Assembly (NCBI RefSeq): GCF_002933775.1
Contig: NZ_BEWV01000203.1
Span: 1-64,000, forward strand
Origin: Prevotella sp. MGM1
GTDB taxonomy: Bacteria; Bacteroidota; Bacteroidia; Bacteroidales; Bacteroidaceae
Direction of reading: 5' to 3'
Length of the DNA: 64,000 nt
The position numbers were made by a program, and so were the translations under genes. The notes beneath the pieces were generated by a model. That model made no database searches. It was not told the origin of the DNA and worked only from the letters and a program-made list of their open reading frames with translations. Positions 52,329-61,759 of this stretch are shown here, piece by piece (positions within the stretch are counted from its first letter, which is position 1; each line of letters begins with the position of its first letter).

Positions 52329-53873
52329 ATGCATTCCACTACTATTAATAAGACTATAGCCACAAATACAATGTTCTTGTATTTCCGTATGATTTTCTCG
52401 ACAATAGTATCATTATATACGAGTCGGGTAATCTTACAGATATTGGGAATAGACGACTATGGTATCTACCAGACTGTTGGAGGGGTGGTCGGAATGTTAT
52501 CTTTCATTAACAGCGCATTAAGTATGGGGTCTTCCAGATTTTTAACCTATGAAATGGGTGTCGGAAATTTTGAGAGACTTAGACGTACATTCTCATCTGT
52601 ACTGACGGTACATATTATTCTTGCTGTCATCATTGTTTTGGTAGCGGAAACAGCGGGATTATGGTTTGTTTATAATAAACTTGTAATACCGTCAGAGAGA
52701 ATGGATGCCGCTATTTTTGCTTATCATTTGAGTATCCTGGCTGTGATTTTTTCCATTACTCAGGTTCCATATAACGCCAGTATAATTTCTCATGAAAAAA
52801 TGAGTGTCTATGCATATTTGAGTATCATCGAAGTATCATTGAAGCTCATTATTGTATACATGCTTACGATAGGCGAATGGGACAAACTGAAACTATATGC
52901 GTTGCTTTTCTTTTTGGTTAATGCTGGTATAGCGTTATTCTATCGGTTCTATTGTATAAGAAAATTCTCAGAGACTCATTATAAGCCTATATGGGATAAA
53001 GAAATAATAAAAGGAGTGTTAGGATATTCCGGATGGAATCTTTTTGCCAATGCGGCAATCGCATTGTCCAATCAAGGAGCTACAATACTTGTGAATATGT
53101 TTTTCTCACCAGGTGTTGTAGCGGCACGTGCCATAGCAAATCAAGTAAATATGGCAGCATTTCATTTTATAACGAACTTCAGGACGGCTGCCAATCCTCA
53201 AATAGTTAAAAGGTATGCGGCTGGTGATTTCGTCGGCTCGAAATCGTTGCTATTGATTTCAACCACTTTCTCATATTACCTAATGCTTATTTTAGCCCTG
53301 CCGATTTGCCTTGTCGCGTCTCCATTACTTGATATCTGGTTAGGTAAGGTACCGCAATATACAGTCTCTTTCATGCAATTGACTATCATAACAAGCCTTT
53401 TTCAAGTTTTCGACTCTTCATTTTACACTGCTCTTTACGCAAAAGGCAGAATACGTGAGAACGCATTGATTTCTCCCTCTGTATTATTCATTAGCTTTCC
53501 TGTAACATATATATTGTTTTTAATGGGATATTCACCAACAATACTTGCCGTTGTGTTGCTGGTGGCATACGCAGTCTTGGGGCTGGTAATAAAGCCTCTT
53601 CTCTTAATAAAAATAGTCAGCTATACATGGAGCGACATATTACGTGTGTTCCGTCCTTGCCTGAATGTCACGGTCGTAAGTCTTATTCTCCCGATTGTAC
53701 TCTATATTTTCCGTGAAGAATGGTTCCCGAATCAAATCATGCGGTTCATCTCATTGTTTATGGCGAGCGTAGGCTCGGTGGTCGTTTCTGTATGGTTTTT
53801 AGGAATAGACAAAGCGATGAAAACGAAATTAACGGAAACAGTCGCTAAAAAGATTTATTTAAAACGGCAATGA
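52329..53873 (+). CDS. wzx: Wzx-type polysaccharide flippase (MOP superfamily)
   Basis: A 514-residue membrane protein with 12-14 helices. The N-terminal NKTIATNTMFLYFRMIFSTI and SLYTSRVILQILGIDDYGIY, YQTVGGVVGMLSFINSALSM and GSSRFLTYEMGVGNFERLRR are typical of Bacteroidetes lipopolysaccharide/O-antigen flippases. It moves undecaprenyl-linked repeat units to the periplasm. It works with the polymerase encoded next. Confidence 0.88.
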   Translation: MHSTTINKTIATNTMFLYFRMIFSTIVSLYTSRVILQILGIDDYGIYQTVGGVVGMLSFINSALSMGSSRFLTYEMGVGNFERLRRTFSSVLTVHIILAVIIVLVAETAGLWFVYNKLVIPSERMDAAIFAYHLSILAVIFSITQVPYNASIISHEKMSVYAYLSIIEVSLKLIIVYMLTIGEWDKLKLYALLFFLVNAGIALFYRFYCIRKFSETHYKPIWDKEIIKGVLGYSGWNLFANAAIALSNQGATILVNMFFSPGVVAARAIANQVNMAAFHFITNFRTAANPQIVKRYAAGDFVGSKSLLLISTTFSYYLMLILALPICLVASPLLDIWLGKVPQYTVSFMQLTIITSLFQVFDSSFYTALYAKGRIRENALISPSVLFISFPVTYILFLMGYSPTILAVVLLVAYAVLGLVIKPLLLIKIVSYTWSDILRVFRPCLNVTVVSLILPIVLYIFREEWFPNQIMRFISLFMASVGSVVVSVWFLGIDKAMKTKLTETVAKKIYLKRQ

Positions 53874-53941
53874 CATAATGGGTGATAAAGAATTAAAGGT
53901 GAGGAAAGACCTTGCTTTGGAGGCAATTCCCTTGACCAGGT

Positions 53942-55312
53942 TTGCTCATATTGATTATCACTGTTGTCATTTATGGCATCAGTGTCGTATGTAGCAACAC
54001 TATATGCCTGTATTTGCAAAATTATTGGGGTGTAGATAATTTAAATTTTTATATGTACAACAATAAGTATCCGGTTAAACTACATTTACTTCCATTTCTG
54101 ACAGTATTGGCTTCAGTCTGCTTTTTCAAGCCGTTTGTTTTTCCAACGTTTTTATTTCTGTCGGGCAGTTCTTTGATATTATTCATTATCATAATGATGT
54201 TTGGCATGAATCGTTCAGGTTATAGGTTGGGAGATATGCCATACAAGAATTTGTTCATACTATATGCGATTTTCCTGATTATAAATACGTTCTCATGCCA
54301 TTATTTTAGAGAGCAGTCCGTTTGGCTTTCATTTAAATGTGTAGCGCCTTTCTTCCTCGTGTTTATAATGCCGACTTTTAAATCTTGGAAATTAAGCAAC
54401 GAGAGTTGGGAGAAAATCCTTCTGACTTTGTTTGCCATTTATATTATATGTAATTACCTGCAATACATATTTATAGATACCCAATTGTTTTACCTGATGA
54501 AAGAATTTGAACGCATGGAAACAGAAAAACGCGCAGTTCTATTTGGCGAGGGTATACTTTCATTAGGAGCGTTGATGTGCCTCAACCGATATTTGCTGAA
54601 TAAGCAAAAGAAATATCTGATTGTCTATATCGCCGCTTTTTTCCTTATTTTCCTGCACGGTTTCAGAATGGTGCTTTTAGGATTTGGAATAGCCTCCTTG
54701 TGTCAGACGTATGCAATTATCAAGTTCTCACGTAAATGGTTCGCCTATCTTGGCATTGCTCTTATTACCACAGTTGTTTTGTACCAGATGCCTGCCGTAC
54801 AAGAAAAAATTAAAGAGATAGAGACACGTAGCGAGAGTTCTTCCATAACAGATGAGAATTACGCACGGTACAAAAGTTGGTATTATTTTAATAATGCCTA
54901 TTTTAAAAATGATGTTGAAAGATTCTTAGGGTCCGGACAGACTATTATTTACAGTAGGGGGCGACAGCAAGATGAGTCAGGTCTTAGTTATTTATCAAAG
55001 TACAGTAAAGAAAGGAGTGAGCTCGTGTATCACTACTATATCTGGTCAGTAGACTGGGGACTTATCGGTCTGTCTTGGGACTGTGGTATTCCTTTTACTA
55101 TTGTTTTCATCTTGATACTGTTTTCCATGTTCAGGCAGAAAGTGAGAACCGAACATCGTTATATAAATTTCTGGGCTTTGATGCTTATGTTAATTGGAGT
55201 GACAGGAGCACTAAGCTATACGGAAAATATATTCATCTACTATGCCGTCCTGTTAACTATCATTGACAGGGACATTACCGACAGGAAGCGATCATTAATA
55301 GCGAAACAATGA
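53942..55312 (+). CDS. Wzy-like O-antigen polymerase
   Basis: A 456-residue membrane protein with about ten helices and a large periplasmic loop (about 280-375: RSESSSITDENYARYKSWYY, FLGSGQTIIYSRGRQQDESG), as in Wzy/O-antigen ligase-type polymerases that join repeat units. The start is odd: the frame has a stop at 53933-53935, so only TTG 53942 or a later codon is available. An ATG at 53878 with 21 codons (MGDKELKVRKDLALEAIPLT) runs in the neighbouring frame and would join it if one T of TTT at 53941-53943 were absent. Either TTG is used or the 5' end is frameshifted. The last codons overlap the next gene. Confidence 0.7.
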   Translation: MLILIITVVIYGISVVCSNTICLYLQNYWGVDNLNFYMYNNKYPVKLHLLPFLTVLASVCFFKPFVFPTFLFLSGSSLILFIIIMMFGMNRSGYRLGDMPYKNLFILYAIFLIINTFSCHYFREQSVWLSFKCVAPFFLVFIMPTFKSWKLSNESWEKILLTLFAIYIICNYLQYIFIDTQLFYLMKEFERMETEKRAVLFGEGILSLGALMCLNRYLLNKQKKYLIVYIAAFFLIFLHGFRMVLLGFGIASLCQTYAIIKFSRKWFAYLGIALITTVVLYQMPAVQEKIKEIETRSESSSITDENYARYKSWYYFNNAYFKNDVERFLGSGQTIIYSRGRQQDESGLSYLSKYSKERSELVYHYYIWSVDWGLIGLSWDCGIPFTIVFILILFSMFRQKVRTEHRYINFWALMLMLIGVTGALSYTENIFIYYAVLLTIIDRDITDRKRSLIAKQ

Positions 55313-56430
55313 GAATAGGGGTTTTGACACTGCCACCACATACAAATTATGGTGGAATTTTGCAGGCATACGCCTTGCAGACCGTACTTGAAAGGATGGG
55401 ACATGAAGTCTGGATTATATATTCCCCCCGCTCACATGCTTTGCCTTTATTTAGAATCCCGTTTGCGTATTCAAAACGAATATTCAAAAAATATGTATTG
55501 GGAAAGAAAATAGCTATTAATCAAGAACGGATAAACAGGCAGAACAAACTTATGTTGCAAACTTATACCCGTTCATTTGTTAATGAATATCTTCACCTTA
55601 AACACTATCCTTGTCTCGAACATGTAAAAGAGAATGACTTTGATGCCATTGTTGTGGGAAGTGACCAGATTTGGCGCTCCAGATATATAAAAGAACTCAT
55701 CACAGACAAGGTCGAGAATGCCTTTCTATATTTTACCAATGGGTGGAATATAAAGCGATTTGCCTATGCCGCCTCATTCGGTATCGATAGTTGGGAATAT
55801 ACAAGGAGGCAGACTTGTAAATGTAAGAAAGGAATAAGTCTGTTTAATGCAATCAGTGTACGTGAGTTGTCCGGGGAAGCTTTATGTCGTGAGAAACTTA
55901 ATGTTGAAGCACAGATTGTATTGGATCCGACATTACTGCTGTCAAAGAATGATTATATCAATCTGATAAAAGACTCGAGCTATAAAATTGATGGAGAGAT
56001 AATGTCTTATGTACTTGATGAGAATGAAAATATTCACAATATAACGGATTTGTTATCAAGAAAGACTGGGTGGCATTATTTCAGAAGTAATAAACAGGTA
56101 AATGATAAGTCTATTCCTGTACAAGAACGGATACAGCCTCCCGTAGAGAATTTTTTGGTCGGATTCAGAGACGCTCGATTTGTGATTACAGATAGTTTTC
56201 ATGCTTGTGTGTTTTCTATTATTTTCAATAAGCCGTTTTTAGTGATAGGGAATGTTGAGCGTGGAATGTCAAGGTTCTTTTCTTTATTGAAGGTATTCGG
56301 ATTGGAAAAACGTTTAGTACAGGATACAGAGAATTTCAGGTTGGATGATTGGTGCTTTGAAAATCCCAATGTGGATTTGCGTAAGTTCAGAGAATCCTCT
56401 GTTTTGTTTCTTGAAAAATCATTAGCTTAA
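55309..56430 (+). CDS. polysaccharide pyruvyl transferase family protein
   Basis: A 373-residue enzyme of the CsaB/WcaK-type family that puts ketal-linked pyruvate on sugars, using phosphoenolpyruvate. Family pattern: RIGVLTLPPHTNYGGILQAY, NDFDAIVVGSDQIWRSRYIK, RFAYAASFG, SVRELSGEALCREKLN, IVLDPTLLLSKNDY, and the late FVITDSFHACVFSIIFNKPF. It overlaps the polymerase by 4 bases. Its partnership with FrhB-like proteins is frequent in exopolysaccharide clusters. Confidence 0.88.
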   Translation: MRIGVLTLPPHTNYGGILQAYALQTVLERMGHEVWIIYSPRSHALPLFRIPFAYSKRIFKKYVLGKKIAINQERINRQNKLMLQTYTRSFVNEYLHLKHYPCLEHVKENDFDAIVVGSDQIWRSRYIKELITDKVENAFLYFTNGWNIKRFAYAASFGIDSWEYTRRQTCKCKKGISLFNAISVRELSGEALCREKLNVEAQIVLDPTLLLSKNDYINLIKDSSYKIDGEIMSYVLDENENIHNITDLLSRKTGWHYFRSNKQVNDKSIPVQERIQPPVENFLVGFRDARFVITDSFHACVFSIIFNKPFLVIGNVERGMSRFFSLLKVFGLEKRLVQDTENFRLDDWCFENPNVDLRKFRESSVLFLEKSLA

Positions 56431-57374
56431 TGACATATCCCCAAATAAGTATTATTGTCCCTGTTTATAATGCAGGCCGTTTTCTCGATAAATGTGTAAC
56501 AAGCATATTGTCTCAGTCATTCAGGGACTTTGAGTTGTTGCTCGTAGATGATGGCAGTAAAGATGATTCCGGAGTATTGTGTGACCTATATGCCCAAAAA
56601 GATGCGAGGGTAAAAGTTTTTCATAAGGAAAATGGAGGAGTTAGTTCTGCACGCAATTTAGGACTTGATAATGCAAAAGGAGAATGGATCGCATTTGTAG
56701 ACAGTGATGATACTTTATATTCGGATGCGCTGCAAACATTTATGAAATTTGTGAGAACGGATATAGATTGCGTTACAGCCGGGTATGTAAAGGTCGACAA
56801 AAATGATAAGATAATAGATAGCCAAGATATTAAGGTAACAGAAATAGTCTCATACGAAACAATGCTATATCGTTTCTATGTTAGAAAATATAATCTTTTT
56901 GATGGATATTTGTGGAATAGAATTTATCGTTCGTCTGTAATAAAACTTAATCATATAAGATTTAGGGAAGATATATATTTCAAAGAAGATGGATTGTTTG
57001 TTGTTGAATTCTTTTGTGCAAGTAAACGATTGTCTGTCATTACTACAATTCCCATATATAGGTATTTAGTGAATGAAGAAGGTGCTATGGAAACTTTAAA
57101 AAAAGCGTTTAATCAAAAATATCTCACAGATTTGGATGCGGCTATTTTATGCCTGAAAACCTTGCGCAGAACTGTAAATGATAGAGATTTGATTTGTGTT
57201 GCAAAAGAATACACTTGTGTTATATATTGTAGAGTAGCAAAGCATCTATGTACATATCAGGCATATAATTGGAAAGGGCAGATAGGCTTAATGGTAAAAG
57301 TTTTAAGTGTATTATCTTTTCCTTTTTGGATATCCCAAATAGGTCAACTTATATTAAAGAAACTCATCAAATAA
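56430..57374 (+). CDS. glycosyltransferase family 2
   Basis: A 314-residue GT-A-fold enzyme: ISIIVPVYNAGRFLDKCVTS, LLLVDDGSKDDSGVLCD, NGGVSSARNLGLDNAKGEWI and the DXD-type metal site FVDSDDTLY. A C-terminal hydrophobic stretch (MVKVLSVLSFPFWISQIGQL) suggests membrane association. It adds one sugar of the repeat unit; donor and acceptor are unknown. This is the only clear sugar glycosyltransferase in view, so others must lie past the right edge. Confidence 0.9.
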   Translation: MTYPQISIIVPVYNAGRFLDKCVTSILSQSFRDFELLLVDDGSKDDSGVLCDLYAQKDARVKVFHKENGGVSSARNLGLDNAKGEWIAFVDSDDTLYSDALQTFMKFVRTDIDCVTAGYVKVDKNDKIIDSQDIKVTEIVSYETMLYRFYVRKYNLFDGYLWNRIYRSSVIKLNHIRFREDIYFKEDGLFVVEFFCASKRLSVITTIPIYRYLVNEEGAMETLKKAFNQKYLTDLDAAILCLKTLRRTVNDRDLICVAKEYTCVIYCRVAKHLCTYQAYNWKGQIGLMVKVLSVLSFPFWISQIGQLILKKLIK

Positions 57375-58783
57375 TGTTTTCTCATTTTAAATATTATTTT
57401 TGTGTAATATTTGCATTTTGGATATCGACAATAACTTTATCTAAAACTATATATGGTAATGTCTCCTGTATGTCCAATGGTTTGAATAGTGTTATTGTCT
57501 CTGACGGATATATGTGTACGCAAACAGATAAAGATGGAAATTACAGTATAGAGGTAAACGATAGCGCATATTGTGTTTTTATTGTTACTCCATCCGGATA
57601 TATAGCGGAAGAGAAAGACGGGCATCCCCAATTTTATAAAAACATCAAATCAGATGGTTTTGATTTCAAATTAAAGAAATGGAAACAAGCGGATAAGAAA
57701 TATCAATTATTGGCGATTGCAGATCCTCAACCTAAAGGAGATTTGGCTTTTAAAAGATTTAAGGACGAGGCCTTACCGGATATACGAAAATCAATGTCAA
57801 CCAATAGGCCGGCTTTTGCCTTGTTTTTAGGAGATTTGCTTTGGGACAATCTGGATGAATACGAACGTTTGAAAAAGCTTCTGGCACAAATGGGAATGCC
57901 ATATTATACGGTGATTGGTAACCATGATCATGATGCAAACATTGCTGATGACAATTTAAGCACTTCTACCTATCAGAAACATTTTGGACCGACTAATTAT
58001 GCCTTTAATGTAGGAAAAGACTATTTTATCGTATTGGATAATATCATATATGGCGGTAACAAGAAATATACCTGTGGTTTTTCCACACAAACATTGAATT
58101 GGTTAAGTGGTTATTTGAAATACCTGCCTAAAGGAGCACATCTGTTTATAGCAATGCATGCTCCCGCTCATTATTATCAAAGCAATTATAAACTGCGTAA
58201 TGCAGATAGGTTTATGGAGTTGTTGGAAGATTTTCAGGTAGACATTCTTAGCGGACATATGCATATACAGTCAAACTTTCTTATAAAACCCAATATAAGA
58301 GAATATAATATTGCTTCAATCGGAGGAGCATGGTGGTTATGGGACTGTAAATTGTGTAAAGACGGGACTCCTTATGGTTATCAAATTTTTGAGTCATCCG
58401 ATAAAGGATTATTTCATTTTTACCATTCGGTTGGCAAGCCTGACACATTCCAATTCAAAATACTACCGTCTGGTTCGATAAAAAAATATGAGGATAAGTT
58501 ATGTATTAAGGTATGGAACTGGGATGAGCGTTGGAAAGTAGAGTGGATCGAAGATGGCGTTCTTAAAGGTGAAATGCATCCGTTTAAGGCGACGGATCCT
58601 GAATACGGTTCATATCTGAATAAGAAATATGCGCAAGGCAAACATAAAGTTGATAAATTCAGACAGCCGGTCAATAATGTATATTTCTTCTTTTACGCAC
58701 CGGTTACCAAAGGTACAAAACAGGTGGAGATAATGGTGACAGACGCTTACGGCCGGAAATACAGACAACACATAAATCTATAA
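57374..58783 (+). CDS. exported calcineurin-like phosphoesterase
   Basis: A 469-residue protein whose start overlaps the previous stop by one base. It has a signal peptide (YYFCVIFAFWISTITLSKTI), an N-terminal beta-sandwich (GNVSCMSNGLNSVIVSDGYM, DKDGNYSIEVND; MetallophosN-like), and a metallophosphatase core with ADPQ (metal site), FLGDLLWDN, VIGNHDHDANIADDN, AMHAPAHYYQS and LSGHMHIQS. A C-terminal beta-domain (ILPSGSIKKYEDKLCIKVWN) follows. It should act in the periplasm or outside on phosphodiesters or phosphomonoesters. In a locus with polyol-phosphate transferases it might trim or release phosphate-linked groups, which is inference. Confidence 0.85.
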   Translation: MFSHFKYYFCVIFAFWISTITLSKTIYGNVSCMSNGLNSVIVSDGYMCTQTDKDGNYSIEVNDSAYCVFIVTPSGYIAEEKDGHPQFYKNIKSDGFDFKLKKWKQADKKYQLLAIADPQPKGDLAFKRFKDEALPDIRKSMSTNRPAFALFLGDLLWDNLDEYERLKKLLAQMGMPYYTVIGNHDHDANIADDNLSTSTYQKHFGPTNYAFNVGKDYFIVLDNIIYGGNKKYTCGFSTQTLNWLSGYLKYLPKGAHLFIAMHAPAHYYQSNYKLRNADRFMELLEDFQVDILSGHMHIQSNFLIKPNIREYNIASIGGAWWLWDCKLCKDGTPYGYQIFESSDKGLFHFYHSVGKPDTFQFKILPSGSIKKYEDKLCIKVWNWDERWKVEWIEDGVLKGEMHPFKATDPEYGSYLNKKYAQGKHKVDKFRQPVNNVYFFFYAPVTKGTKQVEIMVTDAYGRKYRQHINL

Positions 58784-58802
58784 ATAAGAACTCATATTCC
58801 AA

Positions 58803-60149
58803 ATGAAAAAGGTTATAACTTACGGGACATACGATCTTTTGCACCAGGGGCATATCAATCTATTGCATAGAGCGAAAGAATTGGGAGATTTTCTTATAGT
58901 GGGAGTCACCAATGACAATTTCGATCGTGAGCGTGGAAAACTCAATGTACGGAATAATGTATTGGAGCGTGTCGAGTCTGTAAAAGCTACCGGATTGGCA
59001 GATAAGGTAATCATCGAAGACTATATAGGGCAAAAGATTGACGATATACAAAAATACGGAGTTGATATCTTTGCTATCGGTAGTGACTGGAAAGGAAAAT
59101 TCGATTACCTGAATGAGTTTTGCCAAGTTGTGTATCTTCCGCGTACTGAGGGGATTAGTTCAACCATGCTAAGGGCAGAGTCGCAAGAGACGGTAAGGAT
59201 GGGTATTGTCGGAGTAGGACGGATTGCCCCACGTTTTGTTTCTGAGTCTTCGAATGTAAGCGGAATACATATAACATCTGTCTATGATATCGACTTTGCG
59301 AAAGCGGCATCTTTCGTTGTGGAACATAAGATATCGGATGTTTATCGGGAATATGGCAAAATGCTGGATAATATTGACGCTGTATATATAGCAACTCCCC
59401 ACCTGACTCATTACCCGTTGATCAAACAGGCATTACTTTCCAATAAGCATGTTCTTTGTGAGACCCCGATGGTACTTGACGGTGATGAGGCACGTGAGTT
59501 ATACGCATTGGCAGAGAAACAGGGAGTGGTTCTGATGGAGGCCAATAAAACCGCCCATTGTCCGGCGTTCAACCACTTGATGGTCATGATAAAAAGTGGG
59601 ATAATCGGAGACGTCGTAGATGTGGAGGCGTCGCTTTCCAAGGTCTGGAACGATAAGTCTTTAAGGGAGTTCGATCACAAACAGGCCGGTGGCTCGCTGT
59701 TTGAATTGGGAAGCTATCCGCTATTGCCCATCGTGAAACTGATGGGATGTAATTATGAGAACCTGAACATCTACTCACGCATGGAGAATGGGGTTGATAT
59801 TTATACCAAAGGGGTTTTCCGATTTCCAAATGCAGTATGTTCATTCAAAGTCGGTCTTGGCGTAAAGACAGAAGGCAATCTTGTAATATCGGGAACAAAA
59901 GGATATGCGTATGTGCACAGTCCTTGGTGGAAAACAGATTTTTTCGAGATCCGGTATGAGAATCAGAATGATAACAAGAAATTCTTTTATAAATGGGATG
60001 GAGCGGGACTCAGGTATGAAATCCAGGAGTTCATATCATGCGTGATAAACCATCGTTTTTCGTCAGCGCATTTACGACGGAGAGAAAGTGTTTTCATGGC
60101 CGAAGTCATGCAGCGGTTCAATGAGCGCAAGAACTTTATGGAGATATGA
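58803..60149 (+). CDS. fusion: TagD-like cytidylyltransferase plus Gfo/Idh/MocA oxidoreductase
   Basis: A 448-residue bifunctional protein. Residues 1-130 are a glycerol-3-phosphate cytidylyltransferase-type domain: ITYGTYDLLHQGHINLLHRA (HxGH), VGVTNDNFDRERGK, DIFAIGSDWKGKFDYL and the family ending LPRTEGISSTML. Residues about 135-448 are a Gfo/Idh/MocA oxidoreductase: MGIVGVGRIAPRFV (NAD site), YIATPHLTHYPLIKQALLSN, HVLCETPMV and the expected sugar/polyol-binding domain. The obvious reading is that one half reduces or oxidises a small phosphorylated polyol and the other activates it with CTP to CDP-polyol. Confidence 0.82.
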   Translation: MKKVITYGTYDLLHQGHINLLHRAKELGDFLIVGVTNDNFDRERGKLNVRNNVLERVESVKATGLADKVIIEDYIGQKIDDIQKYGVDIFAIGSDWKGKFDYLNEFCQVVYLPRTEGISSTMLRAESQETVRMGIVGVGRIAPRFVSESSNVSGIHITSVYDIDFAKAASFVVEHKISDVYREYGKMLDNIDAVYIATPHLTHYPLIKQALLSNKHVLCETPMVLDGDEARELYALAEKQGVVLMEANKTAHCPAFNHLMVMIKSGIIGDVVDVEASLSKVWNDKSLREFDHKQAGGSLFELGSYPLLPIVKLMGCNYENLNIYSRMENGVDIYTKGVFRFPNAVCSFKVGLGVKTEGNLVISGTKGYAYVHSPWWKTDFFEIRYENQNDNKKFFYKWDGAGLRYEIQEFISCVINHRFSSAHLRRRESVFMAEVMQRFNERKNFMEI

Positions 60150-60168
60150 ATTCGAACAAGTACAAAAG

Positions 60169-60999
60169 ATGGATATGAAATTATTGAGTTTAAAAGAAAT
60201 CCAGTCTGTCAGCCTTGAAATACTGAGAGACGTTCATGATTTCTGTGACAAGAATAATATAAAGTACACACTTCAAGGCGGAACGCTTTTGGGAGCCATC
60301 CGTCATAAGGGATTTATTCCTTGGGATGACGACCTTGATATCGCCATGCCACGTCCTGACTATGACAGATTTATAAAGACCTATAAATCACCCCATGGAT
60401 TTAAGGTCTTTTCAAGAGAACAGCAAAAAGGTGGGAATGTATATATCGCGTATGCAAGAGTTTGCGACATGGACAGGACATTTGTCGACACGGCAACCAT
60501 CCCATGGAATGATTGTCCTACCGGGCTGTGGATAGATGTCTTCCCTCTTGACGGAGCAGAAGATGACAGGAATAGTGTCGTTAAAAGAATAAGGAAAATG
60601 AATTTCTATTGGCTGGCAAGTCGTTATTTCAGAAGAAGCAAAGCCGGTTTTTCCAATGAGACAAGTATTGCTGGCAAGTTGAAGTTAGGGATTATTAAAA
60701 TGTTTGCTTTCTTTTTGAACGAAAATATTATAGATACTCACATAGGTATGTGCAAGCAATGTGACTACCGAGATGCTGGTAAATACTGTAATTTCTCTTT
60801 AATTGAATATGGTATCAGGGAATACCACAGTAAATCAGTATTGGAAAAAGTCATATCGGTTCCTTTTGAGAACCATAATTTTTATATCATGGCGGGTTAC
60901 GACGAGGCTCTTAAAGAAAAATATGGGGAATACATGAGACTTCCTCCTGTCGAGGAGCGTGTACAAAAGCATGGTTATAACACTGTTTACTGGAAATAA
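60169..60999 (+). CDS. LicD family phosphotransferase
   Basis: A 276-residue member of the LicD family. The signature is NIKYTLQGGTLLGAIRHKGF followed by IPWDDDLDIAMPRPDYDRFI, with the catalytic Asp cluster. LicD proteins transfer phosphocholine or other phospho-alcohols from CDP-activated donors to glycans. ATG 60169 (MDMKLLSLKE) was chosen because it follows the previous stop by 19 bases; the frame is open further upstream, inside the preceding gene. A CDP-polyol from the preceding gene is a plausible donor. Confidence 0.85.
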   Translation: MDMKLLSLKEIQSVSLEILRDVHDFCDKNNIKYTLQGGTLLGAIRHKGFIPWDDDLDIAMPRPDYDRFIKTYKSPHGFKVFSREQQKGGNVYIAYARVCDMDRTFVDTATIPWNDCPTGLWIDVFPLDGAEDDRNSVVKRIRKMNFYWLASRYFRRSKAGFSNETSIAGKLKLGIIKMFAFFLNENIIDTHIGMCKQCDYRDAGKYCNFSLIEYGIREYHSKSVLEKVISVPFENHNFYIMAGYDEALKEKYGEYMRLPPVEERVQKHGYNTVYWK

Positions 61000-61004
61000 T
61001 ATAT

Positions 61005-61739
61005 ATGAAAAGGATTTTAGTCGTGGGCGGTGCGAACGGTATTGGCCTGAGCATAGCGGTAGAGCTGGCAGCCCGTAAAGAATGCGAGAAAGTATACATC
61101 GTTGATAAAGAACGGTTGGCAGATGAATATAATAGCCCGAAGATTGAAAGTCTCCAATTTGACTTGACATCATCCGATTATGGCTTTTTTGATAGATTTA
61201 CTGACATAGACAGCCTTGTTATAACGGCAGGATTTGGAAAACTCTCTTTATTTAAAAATATAGAGGAGCAGCATATAATTGACAGTTTTCAGGTGAATAC
61301 TATTTCTGTATTAAGGCTTATAAAACGTTTTTATGACAAATTGGAATCCTCAAAGGATTTCTATTGTGGAGTGATGGTAAGTATTTCCGGTTTTATGTCG
61401 TCTCCGTTTTTTTCTGTCTATGGAGCGACAAAGGCCGCTTTAAAAATATTTATAGAGAGTGTCAATGTCGAATTGGAGAAAGCCGGTACAGGAAACAGAA
61501 TACTTAATGTAAGTCCCGGTTCATTGAAAGGTACCAGCTTTACGAAAGGAAAGACAGATTTAAGCCTTACGGCTCCGATGGCTAATGAGATTATCAGGCA
61601 CATAGAACGAAAGGAAGACTTGTTTATCCCTCAATACGATGAAATTTTCAAAAAAGTTCTTGAACGATATCATAATGATTTTCGTGAGGAAGGCCGGCAT
61701 TCTTATGAATATAAATTGTCAAGTGGTAGAATTAATTAA
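61005..61739 (+). CDS. short-chain dehydrogenase/reductase
   Basis: A 244-residue classical SDR: the cofactor motif VVGGANGIGLSIAVELAARK, LVITAGFGKLSLF, and the active-site pair Ser-x-Tyr-x3-Lys in VSISGFMSSPFFSVYGATKA. It is placed between LicD and a polyol-phosphate transferase, so a role in making the polyol precursor is likely. It starts 6 bases after LicD. Confidence 0.82.
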   Translation: MKRILVVGGANGIGLSIAVELAARKECEKVYIVDKERLADEYNSPKIESLQFDLTSSDYGFFDRFTDIDSLVITAGFGKLSLFKNIEEQHIIDSFQVNTISVLRLIKRFYDKLESSKDFYCGVMVSISGFMSSPFFSVYGATKAALKIFIESVNVELEKAGTGNRILNVSPGSLKGTSFTKGKTDLSLTAPMANEIIRHIERKEDLFIPQYDEIFKKVLERYHNDFREEGRHSYEYKLSSGRIN

Positions 61740-61759
61740 ATCTAAATAGTTTTCTTTTA

